Positions 13,500 to 26,531 of a DNA stretch of 64,000 nt are shown here, in pieces. The first letter of the stretch is position 1. Each line of letters begins with the position of its first letter. The stretch spans positions 398,739,132 to 398,803,131 of the forward strand of contig CM060900.1 in NCBI GenBank assembly GCA_030762935.1. Reading direction: 5' to 3'. The DNA is from Hymenopus coronatus (taxonomy: Eukaryota > Arthropoda > Insecta > Mantodea > Hymenopodidae). The notes below the pieces were generated by a model, which was not told the origin of the DNA, made no database searches, and saw only the letters and a list, made by a program, of their open reading frames with translations. Both the position numbers and the translations under genes were made by a program.

Positions 13500-13853
13500 T
13501 TCAAAAAATTATATGATAATATGCCGAACATTTTTTACTATAATGCACTTGTAAATCGGCTTATCTAGTTTTCGGCGGATATAGCGCGAACCATGGAATG
13601 ACAATCGCGTTAAAAAAAATTATCATATTTTGGGCAATTCTAAAAATTGTTTTGAGAAACTGGACATGTACCAACTATTTCAGATATACCGCAAAGCCTA
13701 AGCGTTTCTTTATCAGTTTAAATGCAATCAGCTGTTTACCATGTTTTTAAAATTATAATATGTGTTATCTTAATGGTTTTATTATCATTTGTATTTTTCT
13801 TACTTAAATCTCCCAGTGTCTGTAGCTCAAATAACAATGAGAGTAGTTACTAT
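13500..13853. other. Spacer sequence, nothing recognised
   Basis: AT-rich unique-looking sequence between the DR1 copy and the Polinton-like terminus. I see no gene, repeat or structure in it. Confidence 0.5.
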
Positions 13854-13995
13854 AGAGCGGTTCTGGGTCAGGGGCAAGTGAGAATACATGGGAAAGATAG
13901 GGAACACACGGGGCGTGTGTACTCTAGCATGAGCATACATGTGAGAGATAGGGAATACAAGGAGGAGCGGGGGGGGGACATAAACATAGGGTCAG
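13854..13995 (+). repeat. Putative Polinton-like terminus, element 1
   Basis: The sequence starts AGAGCGGTTCTGGG and contains ATGGGAAAGATAGGGAA, then a second GAGATAGGGAA and AAGGAGGAGCGGGGG. The same start (AGAGCGG) and the same ordered blocks occur at 46269-46320, next to the second polymerase remnant. Polinton/Maverick terminal repeats typically start with AG. The orientation (reading inward) is right for the left end of an element whose polymerase lies at 15896-18866. The opposite end is missing, so the terminal repeat cannot be confirmed within this element. Confidence 0.55.
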
Positions 13996-15895
13996 TGTAT
14001 TAAGAGCATTTTTTCAGTGCTTTAAAGCCCATTTCAATGTCGTTTTCTTTGTTTTAATTACTTTTTTGGTTTTTCATAGAATTTAGACATGTTAAACAAT
14101 ATTTAGTATTGTGAGTGAATTGTTTGAGTGTTTCTTTTATTATTTTGCAGTGTTTGTTCTGATTTCTGGGGGTGTACAGGACATTTATAAGTCCTTTCTA
14201 CGTTTTTCGGGTGCTAGGACAGCCTTTCATACCATTTGGATGGTGTTTAGGATTTTTTTTCAGGTTCTTATCAGACATTTTAGCTCTTTTTCAACTGATG
14301 TTACAACATTTTGTGGGTATTTAGGGCTCTATAACTAATCTTTTAGGCTTTTTTCAGACATTTTGCTCATAGTTTAGGTTATTTTACAGTGTTTGCTATC
14401 TATTTCGACGTTTTTATAAGCATTTGTGTACGTTTTTTAGACTATCTTTTTAGTGCTTGTAGGGCTTTCACATTCATTTTTCAGGATTTTTAATGGTGAT
14501 TTGTAGCGTTGTCACTGTTGCTCAGTATGCTTTTAATGTCATACCATACCATTTGAGGGAGGGTGTTTAGGACTGTAGGACAGGGTATTGATGAGAAATT
14601 TTAGCTCTTTTCCATACATCTCGACTCGTTTTGTTGGTATATAGGACTATGAAATAGATATTTTGGCCCCTTTCAGGCGTATTACTAATATTTAACAGTA
14701 TTTTACGGTGTTTTCTAATGTTTTAAAGCTTCTTACGCATTTTGATTCTATTTAGCGGAATTTTGTAATGTTTTGTAGTGCTTTCTGTCACCCTACAGAT
14801 CATTTACGATTTTAAGGTATTCAGAACTATAGGGCAGTGTTAAACCCTCAGGCTATAGCTATTTCAAATCACTTTGAATGTATTTTTGGAAGGTCTTTAA
14901 TTATTTTGTGACGATGACGAAGCTGTACTACAGATATTTTTTGTACGTTTAGGAGCACTTTAAACGTATTTAAGGCAATGTCCTTTTCTTACGACCTTTT
15001 AGACCCCTTTTCATTCGTTTGATGGTGATTTACTACATTTTGTGACGGTTTATGCCATGTTTAGTATTATGCTTTTGTTGTTATTTTTCACTAAGTGATG
15101 TCACCGTTTCAGGGTTTCAGACATTTTTCACACTACTTTACTATGTTTTATAGAACCTTCATATGTTCCAGGATGATCTGAACGCCTTTTATAGACTATC
15201 CAGTATTTTATAGTTTTGTCATATTTTTCCATAGCGTGCACCCTTTAGGAGCATTTCTGCATTCTGTTACAGTTTTTTTTTTTTTTTTTTGCAGTCCTTT
15301 AAGACTCATATCATATATCCTTTTTTTTCATACTGCTACATGTTCAGACGATAGCTTGTGAAGCGAGGGGATATGTTTATATTTTACAGTCTTTCATAGG
15401 TTGTAAATCTTACATAACCTAACTTTTCGTTTTTTCAATTTTTTATTTGCATGATGTCTCTCTTCCTATGATGTCGATAGAAGATTGACCTAAGCTTTTG
15501 TTGCTGAAGTATTAACAGTTTAGTGAATATTATGATTCCTCATGTTTTATTCGTCTTTTGTTGTTTTTGCCTTTATTGAAGATGTTTTTTCTCTAGGATA
15601 ATGATATCGACATTTATTGTTGTTTCTGTTGAAGCGTTGAACATATTTTCTGACTCATTGTTAATGTTTTTAGTTTTTATATAAACATATCTAGCATGCG
15701 ATGTTAGGCGTCTGTCCTCCTTTATCTGGACTTGAGACCAGCATTAGATATGTGCTCTAATGGCAGAGTTCCCGCCACCTCTCATTCTTATTCTTCTTTC
15801 TTCGTATGCCTTCGCTATATGCATGGGAGTGTTGGGAGTCGAAGCTTCAATTTTCTTTCTTGTTACCGATGGTGAGCAATGCATGTAGTATTCTC
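13996..15895. other. T-rich low-complexity stretch inside element 1
   Basis: About 1.9 kb of T-rich DNA with many short recurring words (TTTAGG, TTTTCAG, ACATTTT, TTTATAG) in irregular order. It looks like a heavily decayed array or subterminal sequence. No reading frame of interest is visible. The frequent TTTAGG is not in tandem and I do not call it telomeric. Confidence 0.45.
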
Positions 15896-18866
15896 TCATG
15901 ATACGTTCACAATTTTGTAATGACCATAAGCATAGGTTGATATTCCATTATCAGCAATCACTCTTTTATCATCATGGGGCGATAGAGCTATTTTGTTGAC
16001 TTTTACAGACGAAACGTTATGCTGTTGTGACATTATCAAATTCATTGGAGTTCTTATTATTTCACTGTTTTTAAGACAATCTACATAGCTGTCGAATGTG
16101 ATGTACCGCTTAATAGCACTTCGTTTTATACCTTTAATCTTTTTTATCATTCCTCCATCAATATGGAGAGCATACATCTTAGGTCTGAGTCCCACAAAAC
16201 GTTGGATGATTTCCCCGTTAGTTTCATCTTTAAACTTTCCCAACATTTTTTTGTTCTGTGTGGCTTGCAGGGTAATCAGATGTAACCAAATGTTCAAGAA
16301 ATGGACTTTTGTCATTGTATATATCAGTTATTGTAACTCGATGAATGAATGAGTCAGTATCCATGTACATAAGCTTCAGGGTTTCAGTCCCATAATATGG
16401 CAATAGCACATCATATTGGTATGAATACATGAGGGGTTTTGATATATCCAGTACGCTCATTCCGATGTATATTGGCTTGCTGAATATAATCTGTCGTGAG
16501 GCCATATGAACAGCTGCTAGGTTAGGTCCATATATACTTCTATCGATGAATGTTGGCTTAGCAATCAGCTTTTCCAATGTTTTCACGTTTGCCACAAGGC
16601 GTATGTCCATACGATTTCGTATATTCTCCATGGTTTTTCCAAACATAGCATTGTTGAAGAGTTTGTACAGATCCTTTTCAAAGTCATTTCTAGCCTGTTG
16701 CCTCAGCTTGTTATTAAACGCTATGTAAGGTTTTAACCAGCACGATTGTTGAAATTGTAGCACTCGATGGATATTTGTCAGTCGTAGTCCATGTGAGAGC
16801 GCCTATTTTAACGCCATGTAATGTACAACATACTTCTTCCTGCTTCCAAGGTGAGCAATTAGTTTCTTTACACTTGAATTCTTTGGTTTCAGACACTCAG
16901 GTAGGAACGGCAAATCATTATGTATATCGTGGAGCTCAGTAGGGTAATCCACATCAACTTCGAATATGTATCCAATAGGATCATCTTCTTTTAGTGTTTC
17001 TATATTAATACTGTCGGGAGAAATCCACTGAAATCCTCCATAAGGCATTGGATGCTGCATAGCCCATCCATATTGGTTATTTGCGTCTTCGTATGTAATA
17101 AATTGAGATGGTTTATTAGGATCAAACTCCTCCATGTAAGTGTTGTTAGCCTGGGCGTACCGATGAGACGCCTGGCATAGTCCTCCTCTTATTCCTGATT
17201 CTACCATGAGAAGCTGCTCATAATCCATTAATAATTCTAGTTCAATTCCGGTATACAGAGGCATAGCGTCCCAGGTTAGTCCTGGAGATGTAAAGTAATG
17301 TGCAGGATCAACTTTATGAATATTCAACGTTTACTCTCTGAAGGCTTCAAAAACATCTGCGAGTAGTAGAACATCCGAGGTTAAGTAGAGATCACTGTAT
17401 TCCCCCAAATTTCGGATATTAAACTGATCCCATACATTTTTAGCATGTTCGTAGTCTTGATCATTGATTTCCTCTTCATTTAGACTATTATAGAACGCTT
17501 CCTTTGGAGGCAAGCTGGTTTCTTTTAAAACATGCCATGATGTAATGTACGAGTCACCAAACCAATCTTCTCTTCTCCAAAGTATTTGCATGTCTCAGGA
17601 AACGATGTTAGGGTTTTTGTTAGTTTATCCAAACTTGACCTGAGGAAACGGTATGTATCCACAAACCGAAGCTTAATATCTCCAACATGCTTCGAGAATG
17701 AAATATACTTTTCTTCTGAGCACGGAATCACTTGTACAGCCTAACTGTTTAACGATGAAATGAGAATCATATCCGCTTAAGTTTTGCATGAAGACAGGAA
17801 CATACTTAGGTGTTTTGCAGGATAGATTTCATTCATTATGAACACTTCCGCGATATTCCCCAGTCAAATGGTCATGATCCCTAACTTTCCAGTTTTCTTC
17901 AGTGAATTTTTTATTACACTAGTTGCATTCGGTAGAAGACTCGAAATCCTCCTGTTGTTGGTCCGATAGTTTAAGAGGTTTAGCAGATTTGTATACACTG
18001 CTAATCTTATTTGCAAGAGATATTAGATAATCCATAAATTTCTCAGCAGCACCATATCCTCTGTATACATAAGGGACAATAGGAAGATCAGTCTGCAGCA
18101 GCTCAACAGATGACGCTGGTTTGACGCAAACAGCGAAACTCATTGGAGAATGCTTCTGATAGGGTGTTGTGTAGGAAGCTTCCGGATTAGACTCGCATGA
18201 GTAATACGGACTAAGAATACTCTCAAAATCCGCATAGATGACATACGGGAGTTTTAGCACCCTTTCCATATTTTTAAACTGAACGATAGAGGGCTCCTTT
18301 GTAGGCATAACTATGCTAGCGACAGCATGATTCCAACAGATAGTAGCATGCTCCTTCAATTTTTGCACTCCACTTCGTCCATATCGCCCATCAAAGTGGG
18401 TGAAGCAGCGTTTACAGGTGTACACTTGTCCGTCATATTTTGTCTTTTGTTCTCGAATAAGTTTCCCAAAGTTCTTAATATATACATAGTGATGCGTGCA
18501 ATTTCCATCACTCAGAAGAAGAAGGTCGCGATGATCTGAAAGTTATTCCTCCACAACCTTTATTGGAAAAACTTCTTTCTTTTCATCCAGTCCAAACACG
18601 TTGATAGATATTTTATTTTTCTTTTCAAATGCAGGGATTTCAGACAATGGTGTGGGAAATGTGATGCATGAGAAGTCGTATTTTTCCTCGAGTTTCTTGT
18701 ATTTGTTGACACGTTGAGGCTTGTTGTTAACGAATTGAGCAAGGATGGCGTATAAAAAGCACCGCTCATCACGACGGTTCTGAGGGTTTACACACGCTGT
18801 TTTCGCCTCTATAGATGTAGGTAGAGGAATATAACTGCTTCCGCGAAGGGGATTGTATTTGTTAAT
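15896..18866 (-). pseudogene. Protein-primed family-B DNA polymerase, Polinton/Maverick-like, broken
   Basis: About 990 codons on the minus strand resemble DNA_pol_B_2 polymerases of Polinton/Maverick elements and related adintovirus-like agents, which copy the element using a terminal protein as primer. In order: NPLRGSSYIPLP near 18850, an exonuclease DFE motif (YVIYADFESIL, about 18235), an HDHLTGEYRG block near 17870, YAQANN and DANNQYGWAM (about 17170-17080), a motif-B-like region (LYKLFNNAMFGKTMEN, about 16650) and YMDTDS (about 16360). It is broken by at least three in-frame stops (near 17920, 17330, 16803) and frameshifts near 17590 and 16250. The N-terminus is cut off by the palindrome junction at 18866. 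No integrase, ATPase, protease or capsid gene accompanies it. Confidence 0.85.
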
Positions 18867-19689
18867 TTTTAGTCTCGTAAATGCTTATAATGTTTGATAT
18901 AAGGTTTACAATATTTTAACAAATGCTCCAGAACACCAGTGCTATAAAATTATTTATAAATACCCTGCATGTATCATATTGCTCTACCTAAGAAAATTAA
19001 AGCTAGGCTCCACAGACGGTATAACAACCTGTAACATATTTAGTATGCGTGCATTTGTATTAATGCTCTCTGCCGGCTTGAGCAGTGCCATCTAGGAGCA
19101 AACGCACAAGCAGCACAATTCTGTGTAAACCTGGATGTACAAAAGCTACATTACAGTATCATTTTGTAGGAAATTCCTTGCAAGCGAGGTATGTCTGAAT
19201 AATTAGAAACATTTATAAATACATGCCTATCTATTGATCAAATGTCGAAACACATTTTAAAATCGAATACATTAGCTATCGCCGATTGTATACGAGCTAA
19301 AATTTCGTCCATAGTGATGGTTAGGGTTATCAGTTTTTTAACAAGCAATAAGAAGAGTAGTAATATACTATGTGATATTTAATACGTTATAAAATAACAT
19401 ATATTTCGGAATTATACGGCTTAGATTATTGCTCGCTAAAAGCAATTGATTTGATTTAGTTGGTCGATAGTTATTGTATTGTATTTTATTTTCATCCTTT
19501 TAGAACAATTTCATTGTTTTTTTGGACATGTTAATGTTATAAATATTTCTATTAATTTGTACATGTGTACAGTAGTATTAGCTAGATGATAACACAACAA
19601 ACTATTTTCAATTACACATCATTAAGTTATTAAGAGCTAGTAATTCACATTATATTTTGCATACGCACTATAACACAGACTGATTTACT

Positions 19690-20690
19690 CATGGTTTACC
19701 CATTTGTTCACCTGTTTTGTCTAAAGCTGAACTGTGCATCCAAAAGAGTATTATATTTGGACAAAAAAAGAGACCATATGCCTGTATGTTAACCTTTCAA
19801 AAAGCTTAGAGAATTCTGATAGTAAGGATATGACTCTGTTATTCTCCATTTCTAACTTAACCCCAAAGGCCTTACTTTAGTAAATTTTAGCTTCTGAGGA
19901 AATTACCCTGATTCCATTGATGAATTGTATATATTTGCTAATGGACATTTTATGTATTTAATACATTACTTAATTATCGAAACTGGGATGCCATCCATTC
20001 ACGAAGACTGTTTACTTTTTCATATCTCCCACTACTTTTTTATATTATCTCTATTTCTATAATGAGTTCTAAAAACATACCATATTTACTTGTGTATTAT
20101 CAGTTACATTCGCATAGCTTATGTGATATATATTAGTATGAATTAATTTGCTTGCTATTTCCGAAATATGCAAATTGGACGAGTCTACAATTGATTGGGG
20201 TTGTGTTATGTTCTCTTTTGTGCCCTGTATTACCTCTTTGTTAGTATTTTCCCAATTTCTTTATCTATTATTTGCCTAGTGGCTCTAACTTTTTTATTTG
20301 ACCTTACTATACATTTTTCATTTACCATTTTCTGTTCCAGTCTTATAACCTGCCTATATATCTTTTTATATTGATTCACATGTTCTTGTTTGACTAAATC
20401 TTGTTTTTGAAGAGGATTTAATTGTCTTAGCTTCCTGTTAGATATAATTATTCCTCGAGTTACCCAACATTTTTTATTACATTGTCTGAGGCTCTTACTT
20501 CTTAATGTGAAGGTTATATTAAACCAATATAAAAAGATATTTTGAAATGAATTAGACCTGCTATCTACATCATTTCCCTGGTATACACTTTCCCATTTTT
20601 CAATTTTCAGAAAAGTCCTAAGGTTAATCATATCCTCCTGTCTAAATTCTTTCCTCAAAACTCTAAGGTTTCTAATTTGATTCAGTTTTT
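19690..20690 (-). pseudogene. Jockey/CR1-like LINE remnant, right arm
   Basis: Mirror of 9790-10850. The 142-codon open stretch (20230-20658) encodes exactly the same residues as the left copy, although substitutions are visible in the flanking RT part and elsewhere in the arms. Confidence 0.75.
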
Positions 20691-20877
20691 GAATCTTAAG
20701 TAGTTAAAATAGCATTGAGCATGGTTGCTTATTTTCTTTGATAGTTTTTAAAACAGCCACTTAAATAGCTGCATCAATTGCTTGCTATCACTGAAATACA
20801 GTTAAAAGAATTAAAAACTCTAGATTTCTCTTATATTATTAAAGGGTCAGGAAGGTATACATATGTATGAAAATAGA

Positions 20878-21250
20878 GGGGGTGCCATGGCTGAATGGTG
20901 GCTTGCTTCCCACCTAAGATGGCCCCAGTTCTGATTCCAAGCTTCTGCATGTTGGATTTGTGGCAGGTTTTCTCCAGGTTCTCCAATTTTCTCTGCCACT
21001 ATTTCCGCCAGTTGTTCCATCATCACCTTTCCTATCATCCATTTTCCTTGCATTACATATCGTCTACTTTCTCATGCTCGTGCCTGGCTATGCTCTGACC
21101 ACTTGTTCCAGTTTCTCCATTCTGTGGTTTCATGCTGTTGGCTCACTGATAGGCTTCTGACCTCTAGGCATCTGCTTGTAAATCCTGGGGGGTGTTAGTC
21201 TTAAATAAGGGAAGGGTAAGCTGAATACAAACAAAAAAAAAAAAAACAAA
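20878..21250 (+). mobile_element. tRNA-derived SINE (family B), right arm
   Basis: The head reads GGTGCCATGGCTGAATGGTGG (A-box-like) with AGTTCTGATTCCAAG about 50 bases later (B-box-like). The body includes GGTTTTCTCCAGGTTCTCC and the tail is A-rich with interspersed C (21230-21268). The GGTTTTCTCC block resembles a block in SINE C at about 2950, so the two families may share a body module. Confidence 0.6.
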
Positions 21251-21761
21251 AAAAAACAAAAAAAAAATAGTAAGTGTCAAACTGTATAGGTATCTATAGT
21301 TTTAACACCAAACAAAAACATAACGTGGGCACTGTGATTTACTTAAAACTAGGATTCCAACAATGATGACATTTAAAACAACTATGATGTTTTACGAAGT
21401 AAATCAATAGATCAGTTTTGCACCATGTGAGCTTGAATTCAGTTGGTAAGGCATGAAATATTAGAGATAGAAGCCGCTATCCATGTGCTTTACACTGAGT
21501 GCAAATTAGTGAGAGGAATTCAATTACAGAAAATAGAGTTAGTAATGACTCCATCCACATTATAGTTCATGCTACATTAATTTTATATTTCCGTTTTCAC
21601 TAGAATGTACATTACTTCTGACTTCATTTTGTTCATATTATGCTTCACAGAACTCACTTCTTAGTCTCCTGTAACTTCTAACCGTTTCTGTGAGTATGAG
21701 TTCCAATTTTCTTCTTTCTCCCACTAACCAAAGTGTTCTGCTTAGACTCAAGATTTCATAT

Positions 21762-22161
21762 AGGTTTAGTTTCTCCACTTATATGACTTCATCTGAAGCA
21801 TCTGTAGAGCTTTTCTGCTGATACCAGTGTTCATTAATATGCCCTAGCCTCTCTTTTATGCATTCTGACAAAGTTTGTGTACATGTTGATAATTTCCTTA
21901 TTATACTTTCTCTAGCATGTATGTACAATATACATAGTGGCTTGAAAAGTTATTGTGTTCCACCCAAAAATTTGATCTGAGATAACACAAGAAATGTATG
22001 TTCTGATTCAGACACCCTGAATTAAAAAAGAAGCAATTATAGATAAAGATCAGTGCTGGGTGTGATGCATGTGTGTACGTATGTATATGCATGTAGGTGT
22101 GTGTGCGCCTATGGACAAAATGTCTCAAAAACGAAATCAGTTCCATTTCCTCCTTTTTATT
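21762..22161. other. Right-arm-only insertion, about 400 bp
   Basis: Absent from the mirror position near 8720 of the left arm, where the flanks join directly. It contains a GTGTGTACGTATGTATATGCATG simple stretch near 22070. No terminal repeats, target duplication or coding sequence are obvious. Confidence 0.7.
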
Positions 22162-22169
22162 TAGTATTT

Positions 22170-22326
22170 GAAATTTCTTTTGATGTTCTTCTCCACAATT
22201 CCTTGTTTATGATCATCTCAACCAACATATATTCAAAAATGTTCTCAAGCATGTGTTTATAAATATTTGTAATCTGTCTGTTATATGTTTTGTGACCTTT
22301 TATGTTTCTGAACCATATAGCCAGAT
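22170..22326 (-). pseudogene. RTE-like LINE C-terminal remnant, right arm
   Basis: Mirror of 8553-8710. Its downstream side is interrupted by the right-arm-only insertion ending at 22161. Confidence 0.6.
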
Positions 22327-22539
22327 AGTTTCTACATTACTTCTAATTTTTTATTTTGGTACTTGTTATAGTTTAGAAGTGGTTGCAAATATACCATTTC
22401 ACTAAATTAGGTTAATTACCTCAGAAATAGTTTCCAAGAATTACTTCCTCATTGTCAGGTGATTCAACTGTTTGGCTCTCCTCTGAAGGTTACATTAGTC
22501 TCTTAGCCCCTCGGGTGGTGGTTCTACAAATTTAGTGAT

Positions 22540-22890
22540 CAGATTTTTGTCTATTGGGATTTCGAAGTTCAAAATCTTGGACAAAATTTCTTGGATAGAG
22601 AAAAACTTATTACACAAAACATATACATGTTGACAGAACACGCATGTGTATCCTTTACGTTTTTGTTCTGGAGCTAACCATTTCCGAGATATTCCTAGTT
22701 ACTGTTTTAAATTTTAAAATACTTATACATTTTTCAAAGAGGAAGTTGCCCGTGTTTCTTTTGTTTTGCTCCTAGCCATGGAAAGAAGTAAATTTCAATG
22801 CCAGTCACATAGCGAGAGTTTTAAAACATTTCAATTACTTTAACATATTGTATTCCCTTAGTTTTCTATGTATAAGGAACTAAGTAATAA
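22540..22890 (+). repeat. Dispersed repeat DR1-related copy, right arm
   Basis: The blocks GCTAACCATTTCCGAG, AGGAAGT, CTCCTAGCCAT and GTATTCCCTTAG occur in the same order and similar spacing as at 13265-13490. Its mirror is at about 8000-8350. Confidence 0.55.
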
Positions 22891-24560
22891 GAACATTTCT
22901 GCTAATTATTTTCTCAAATAGCATGGAGCAGAAAGAAAAATAATCTTTTGTATGAAGTTTGTTTGTGAAACAGCTATAGAAAGTCATGTGAATGGGGACA
23001 TCAGATTTTTTCAGATGTTTATTATACTTATAGCTTTTACATTCATGGCATGCAGTTGGTTTTTTAAACAGCAAAAATGTTAACACATTACTTTTGATCA
23101 CTTCTTTACTATTTAGATGAAGCCTGCACATAACGTTCAAGCTCTCTTTTCCTCAGTTCCTTTTTTTCCCCAATATTAGACAGTTCAGATTGCTCCTTGG
23201 CCCCATTATTTGTAACTTAACTTGAGTTTTTTTTAATGAGTTATGGATTTAAAAATGTTTGTGCTTCAGCGCAGATATGAATAAGTTCAGTAAAAATTAA
23301 TTATTTTGCATAAGTCACCTGAAATGTGTTTAAAAATTCTGTAACAAGTATAAAAAAATGTCTTTTATTCCCTCAATTGAGTTAAAATTAAGAAATGCCA
23401 GCACTACAATTTGTTTAAGTTTATAAACTGAACTGAAATTAAAAATTTGGGGGGAGTTGCAATAAACTGTACAATAAACTATTGAGTTCAACAAGTTTTT
23501 TCATATTACAAACCAAAAATTAATTAATTATGAATAACAAATTAATATTTTAACAATGGTTTGGAAGTAGCTTGATAAAAAGCTGTGTCCACTATATGTT
23601 TTACGTTTGATGTGTATCTTATTGGTTGGTTTTCCATTAATGTGCTGCAAATATTGTATAGTCCTCTTCATTTCTTAGGTTTTAGTTTTCAAAGCTTTTC
23701 ATGTGTGCCTTCCACTTACCTTCATCAGATAAATTTCTACTTAAATGTCAGCAAGGATTAATTTCTGAGTTAATATGAATGCTTTATGATATATTTTGTT
23801 TGTCAAGCAATTGTAAAATAATTTCCTCTTCTAGTATTTAATCTATCTGATACTGTCTGCTATCCAATAGATATTTTAGGTTTACCTTTTCCTGATGTGT
23901 TACTGCAATAGCAAATTTCCAATTGACTTCAAGTTCTTATTACAGAAGTTGATCCAATATTGTTTCCTTCCACATATATTCCCTATACCAAGTTTTCAAT
24001 AATTTCTTGTCTGTTCACTTTGCAAGCATTGTCCATCACTCACCTGTTACGCTTAGCCATGTTCCTTTTTTCTCCTACTCAAATGTCTAGTTTGTTACCT
24101 ATCATAGCATTCCTATACTTATCATCTGGTAATGAATGCTTTATTGGCATGCAAATCTTTTCTGGAATCGAAAACCCTTACATCCCTCCTAAAAGGGCGA
24201 TAATCATCCTATTATTCACATTTTTCTCTCTTTGATGGAACCAATATAACAATTACCATCAATAACTCTATTCTCAGCATTAACTAAGAATGCTCACTGG
24301 ACTCTTCAGTTTCCCCGCCATTGCATTCCACCTGTGCTCCATCTTCATTTCTTATATCACCAGTGTCTTTACCATCAGTGCCACAAGTACTAAAAGTTGT
24401 TGTTTAACACTACCAAAAAATCCCTTTTTACTTTCTTTACACATACTATGCACATAGGTATAGAGAAGGTATTGAATTGTACCCCAAGATTCAATACCAA
24501 GATTTCACTAGAAATATATATTTTGAGACCCCCTGAATCCAAAAATAAATTTTTAGAAAA

Positions 24561-24598
<38 letters not shown>
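24561..24598. repeat. (TG)n/(CG)n microsatellite, right arm
   Basis: Shorter partner of the CA tract at 6256. Confidence 0.97.
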
Positions 24599-24599
<1 letters not shown>

Positions 24600-24689
24600 A
24601 GAGTGATTGCACGATAAGCAAGATGAGAGAGGGAGAATAATGAAAAGGCTGTTAAATACAAACTTGAAATTTAAGTTCAGTATCTTCCA

Positions 24690-25010
24690 AGGAACAGCTG
24701 CTTACCAAGCTGGAGATCTGGGTCCAATTCCCGGTACCGGCATGGGGATTTTCCCCTGCTGGGAGACTTTGTCTGGGTGCATTCAGCCTCGTGAGATCCT
24801 TGAGGAGCCAATGGAGGAGTTACTTGATGGTGAAGTAGTGGCTCCAGGTCATGAGGACCGCAATAACCAACTAGGGGGGCTCAAGGTGCTGAGCATGTCT
24901 CATCCTCCAATACTGCACCCCATACATGACACCTGTTATGGACCAAGATGGGGGATGCAGCGCCCGGAGGTAGGCTAAGGTTCCTTGTGAGATGTTGTGC
25001 CATGGAGTTA
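24690..25010 (+). mobile_element. SINE family A, old copy, right arm
   Basis: From CAGCTGCTTACCAAGC through a degenerate B box (GGGTCCAATTCCC) and the body blocks GGAGTTACTTGATGG and GACCGCAATAACC to CCATGGAGTTAT, it aligns with the SINEs at 33828 and 34731 but with many substitutions. The A-box part of the tRNA-like head is lost. Confidence 0.85.
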
Positions 25011-25011
25011 T

Positions 25012-25530
25012 TTATCTTCCAAGAATGCGACAGCAGATTTTCAAGAAAATCCCCCATCCCAAACTAACCTTTATATGGAAAAAATGATCAAAAATTTTTA
25101 TTTACTGAAAAATGGCTCTAAAGATTTTGATTAAAACACCATATGTAAAAGATATTTGCATGACAAATAACCTTGAAATTTTTGGGAATAGCTTTTGAAG
25201 ACCTCTTCATTCTGGATGAATTTTGCTTAAATTTGCACAACTAGTAAACTGTAAGAGATAGATAAAATGTTAAAACACAAAAAATGTAGATCTTTTTAAA
25301 GCATACAATTTTTCATATACCTTATTGTTGTACAATTGATCATTTTTGGGACTTGTCAACTTGTCAACTCCTGACCACTCACAGAAATGGATTTCATTCC
25401 CATATAAACCACATTTTAAAAAATTTGACTGTCAGTTTAGTCTAGGTATACCCTTATTTCCCTTCTAATTATCAGGAAGCAAGAGATAAGAATATTTCTG
25501 CTAAAGTTCAATTAGATCAACATGAAGTAG
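25012..25530 (+). repeat. Dispersed repeat DR1, right-arm copy
   Basis: Shares an ordered series of blocks with 12960-13490: ATGCGAC near the start, CCCCATCC, TTTATATG, AAAATGGCTCT, TTCATTCTGGA, a GTAGATCT block, TCCTGACCA and CCCTTATTTC. It starts immediately after the SINE-A copy that ends near 25010, so the SINE may sit at the edge of, or within, DR1. No ORF is recognised; it may be a non-autonomous transposon or an old LINE 3' end. Confidence 0.65.
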
Positions 25531-25617
25531 ATAGAAGAATAAGCTTTATAACAATTATTTGTTACAGACATGTAGAGAAAGTCATGTGAATAATAATGAT
25601 ACAGACAGACAGACATT

Positions 25618-25650
25618 GTGGTGGTGGTGGTGGCGGTGGTGGTGGTGGCA
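25618..25650. repeat. (GGT)n microsatellite, right arm
   Basis: Shorter mirror partner of the CCA tract at 5189. Confidence 0.95.
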
Positions 25651-26477
25651 ATATAAGAAATTAATTTTTTCGAATAAATATCAGATATCAGCAAACAATT
25701 ATGTTCTGACCTTTGAATACTGGAATTGTTATGTCACTAAGTTGGGATGTATGTGAATTTTACCTGATTCTGATTCTTCACAAGCATGAATAATATACCA
25801 ACTTAGAATAAACTGGCCATAAATTTCATTTAGGTAGATATATCTAAAGGGCCCTTTTTTAACTTGGGATAGATTTCTGTAAGAAAATTGTTTGGTAGCA
25901 TTCCATACTAACACTGTACAATTTCAATATAAGGCTTTAAACACTCCAAATAATTTGAAATTTAAGTAGCTGTAAGGATTAACCTAATAATTATCTTGGT
26001 GTTTATTTCATGGATTAAAAATAACAATTCTTAAATGGCATGGTTTCCACTGAACTCAATTGTGTATAATAATTATCCTCACCTTTATAATTTTGTTTGT
26101 AAGAATCACATGTTAATGCATTTAAGGAAATCAACTTCCTTCCATTTTTCTATCTGTGCAAAATGTTCACCATCGCTATTGATGTACCACCACAGTAACC
26201 AAATACAATAAAGATATTCACTCTGACAAAACAAGAACTGCTTATCACATCTGCATAGAAGCAGTTAACTATAAATGCGGAATAAAGGATATCTTATCTA
26301 TATTAGCAAAACATACAACAGTCTCCTAGAGGACTCAAAGAATCACTTAATTTATCCCAGCATATAAAAAAATAAATAAAAATTACACACTTACTAGAGC
26401 GATTATTTGTTTCCTACCAGTATTACAGCAGGAAATCCTTATGATATCTTGAAATTTTGTATAAATATCTCTTTCTG

Positions 26478-26479
26478 TG

Positions 26480-26523
<44 letters not shown>

Positions 26524-26531
26524 TCTCTCTC
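26478..26531. repeat. (CT)n microsatellite
   Basis: Mirror of the GA tract at 4322, here with GTCT interruptions and a greater length. Confidence 0.95.

Noticed and set aside
14000..15300. Frequent TTTAGG words suggesting degenerate telomeric repeats
   Set aside because: The words are irregularly spaced, mixed with other T-rich words and not in tandem, so chance and composition explain them.
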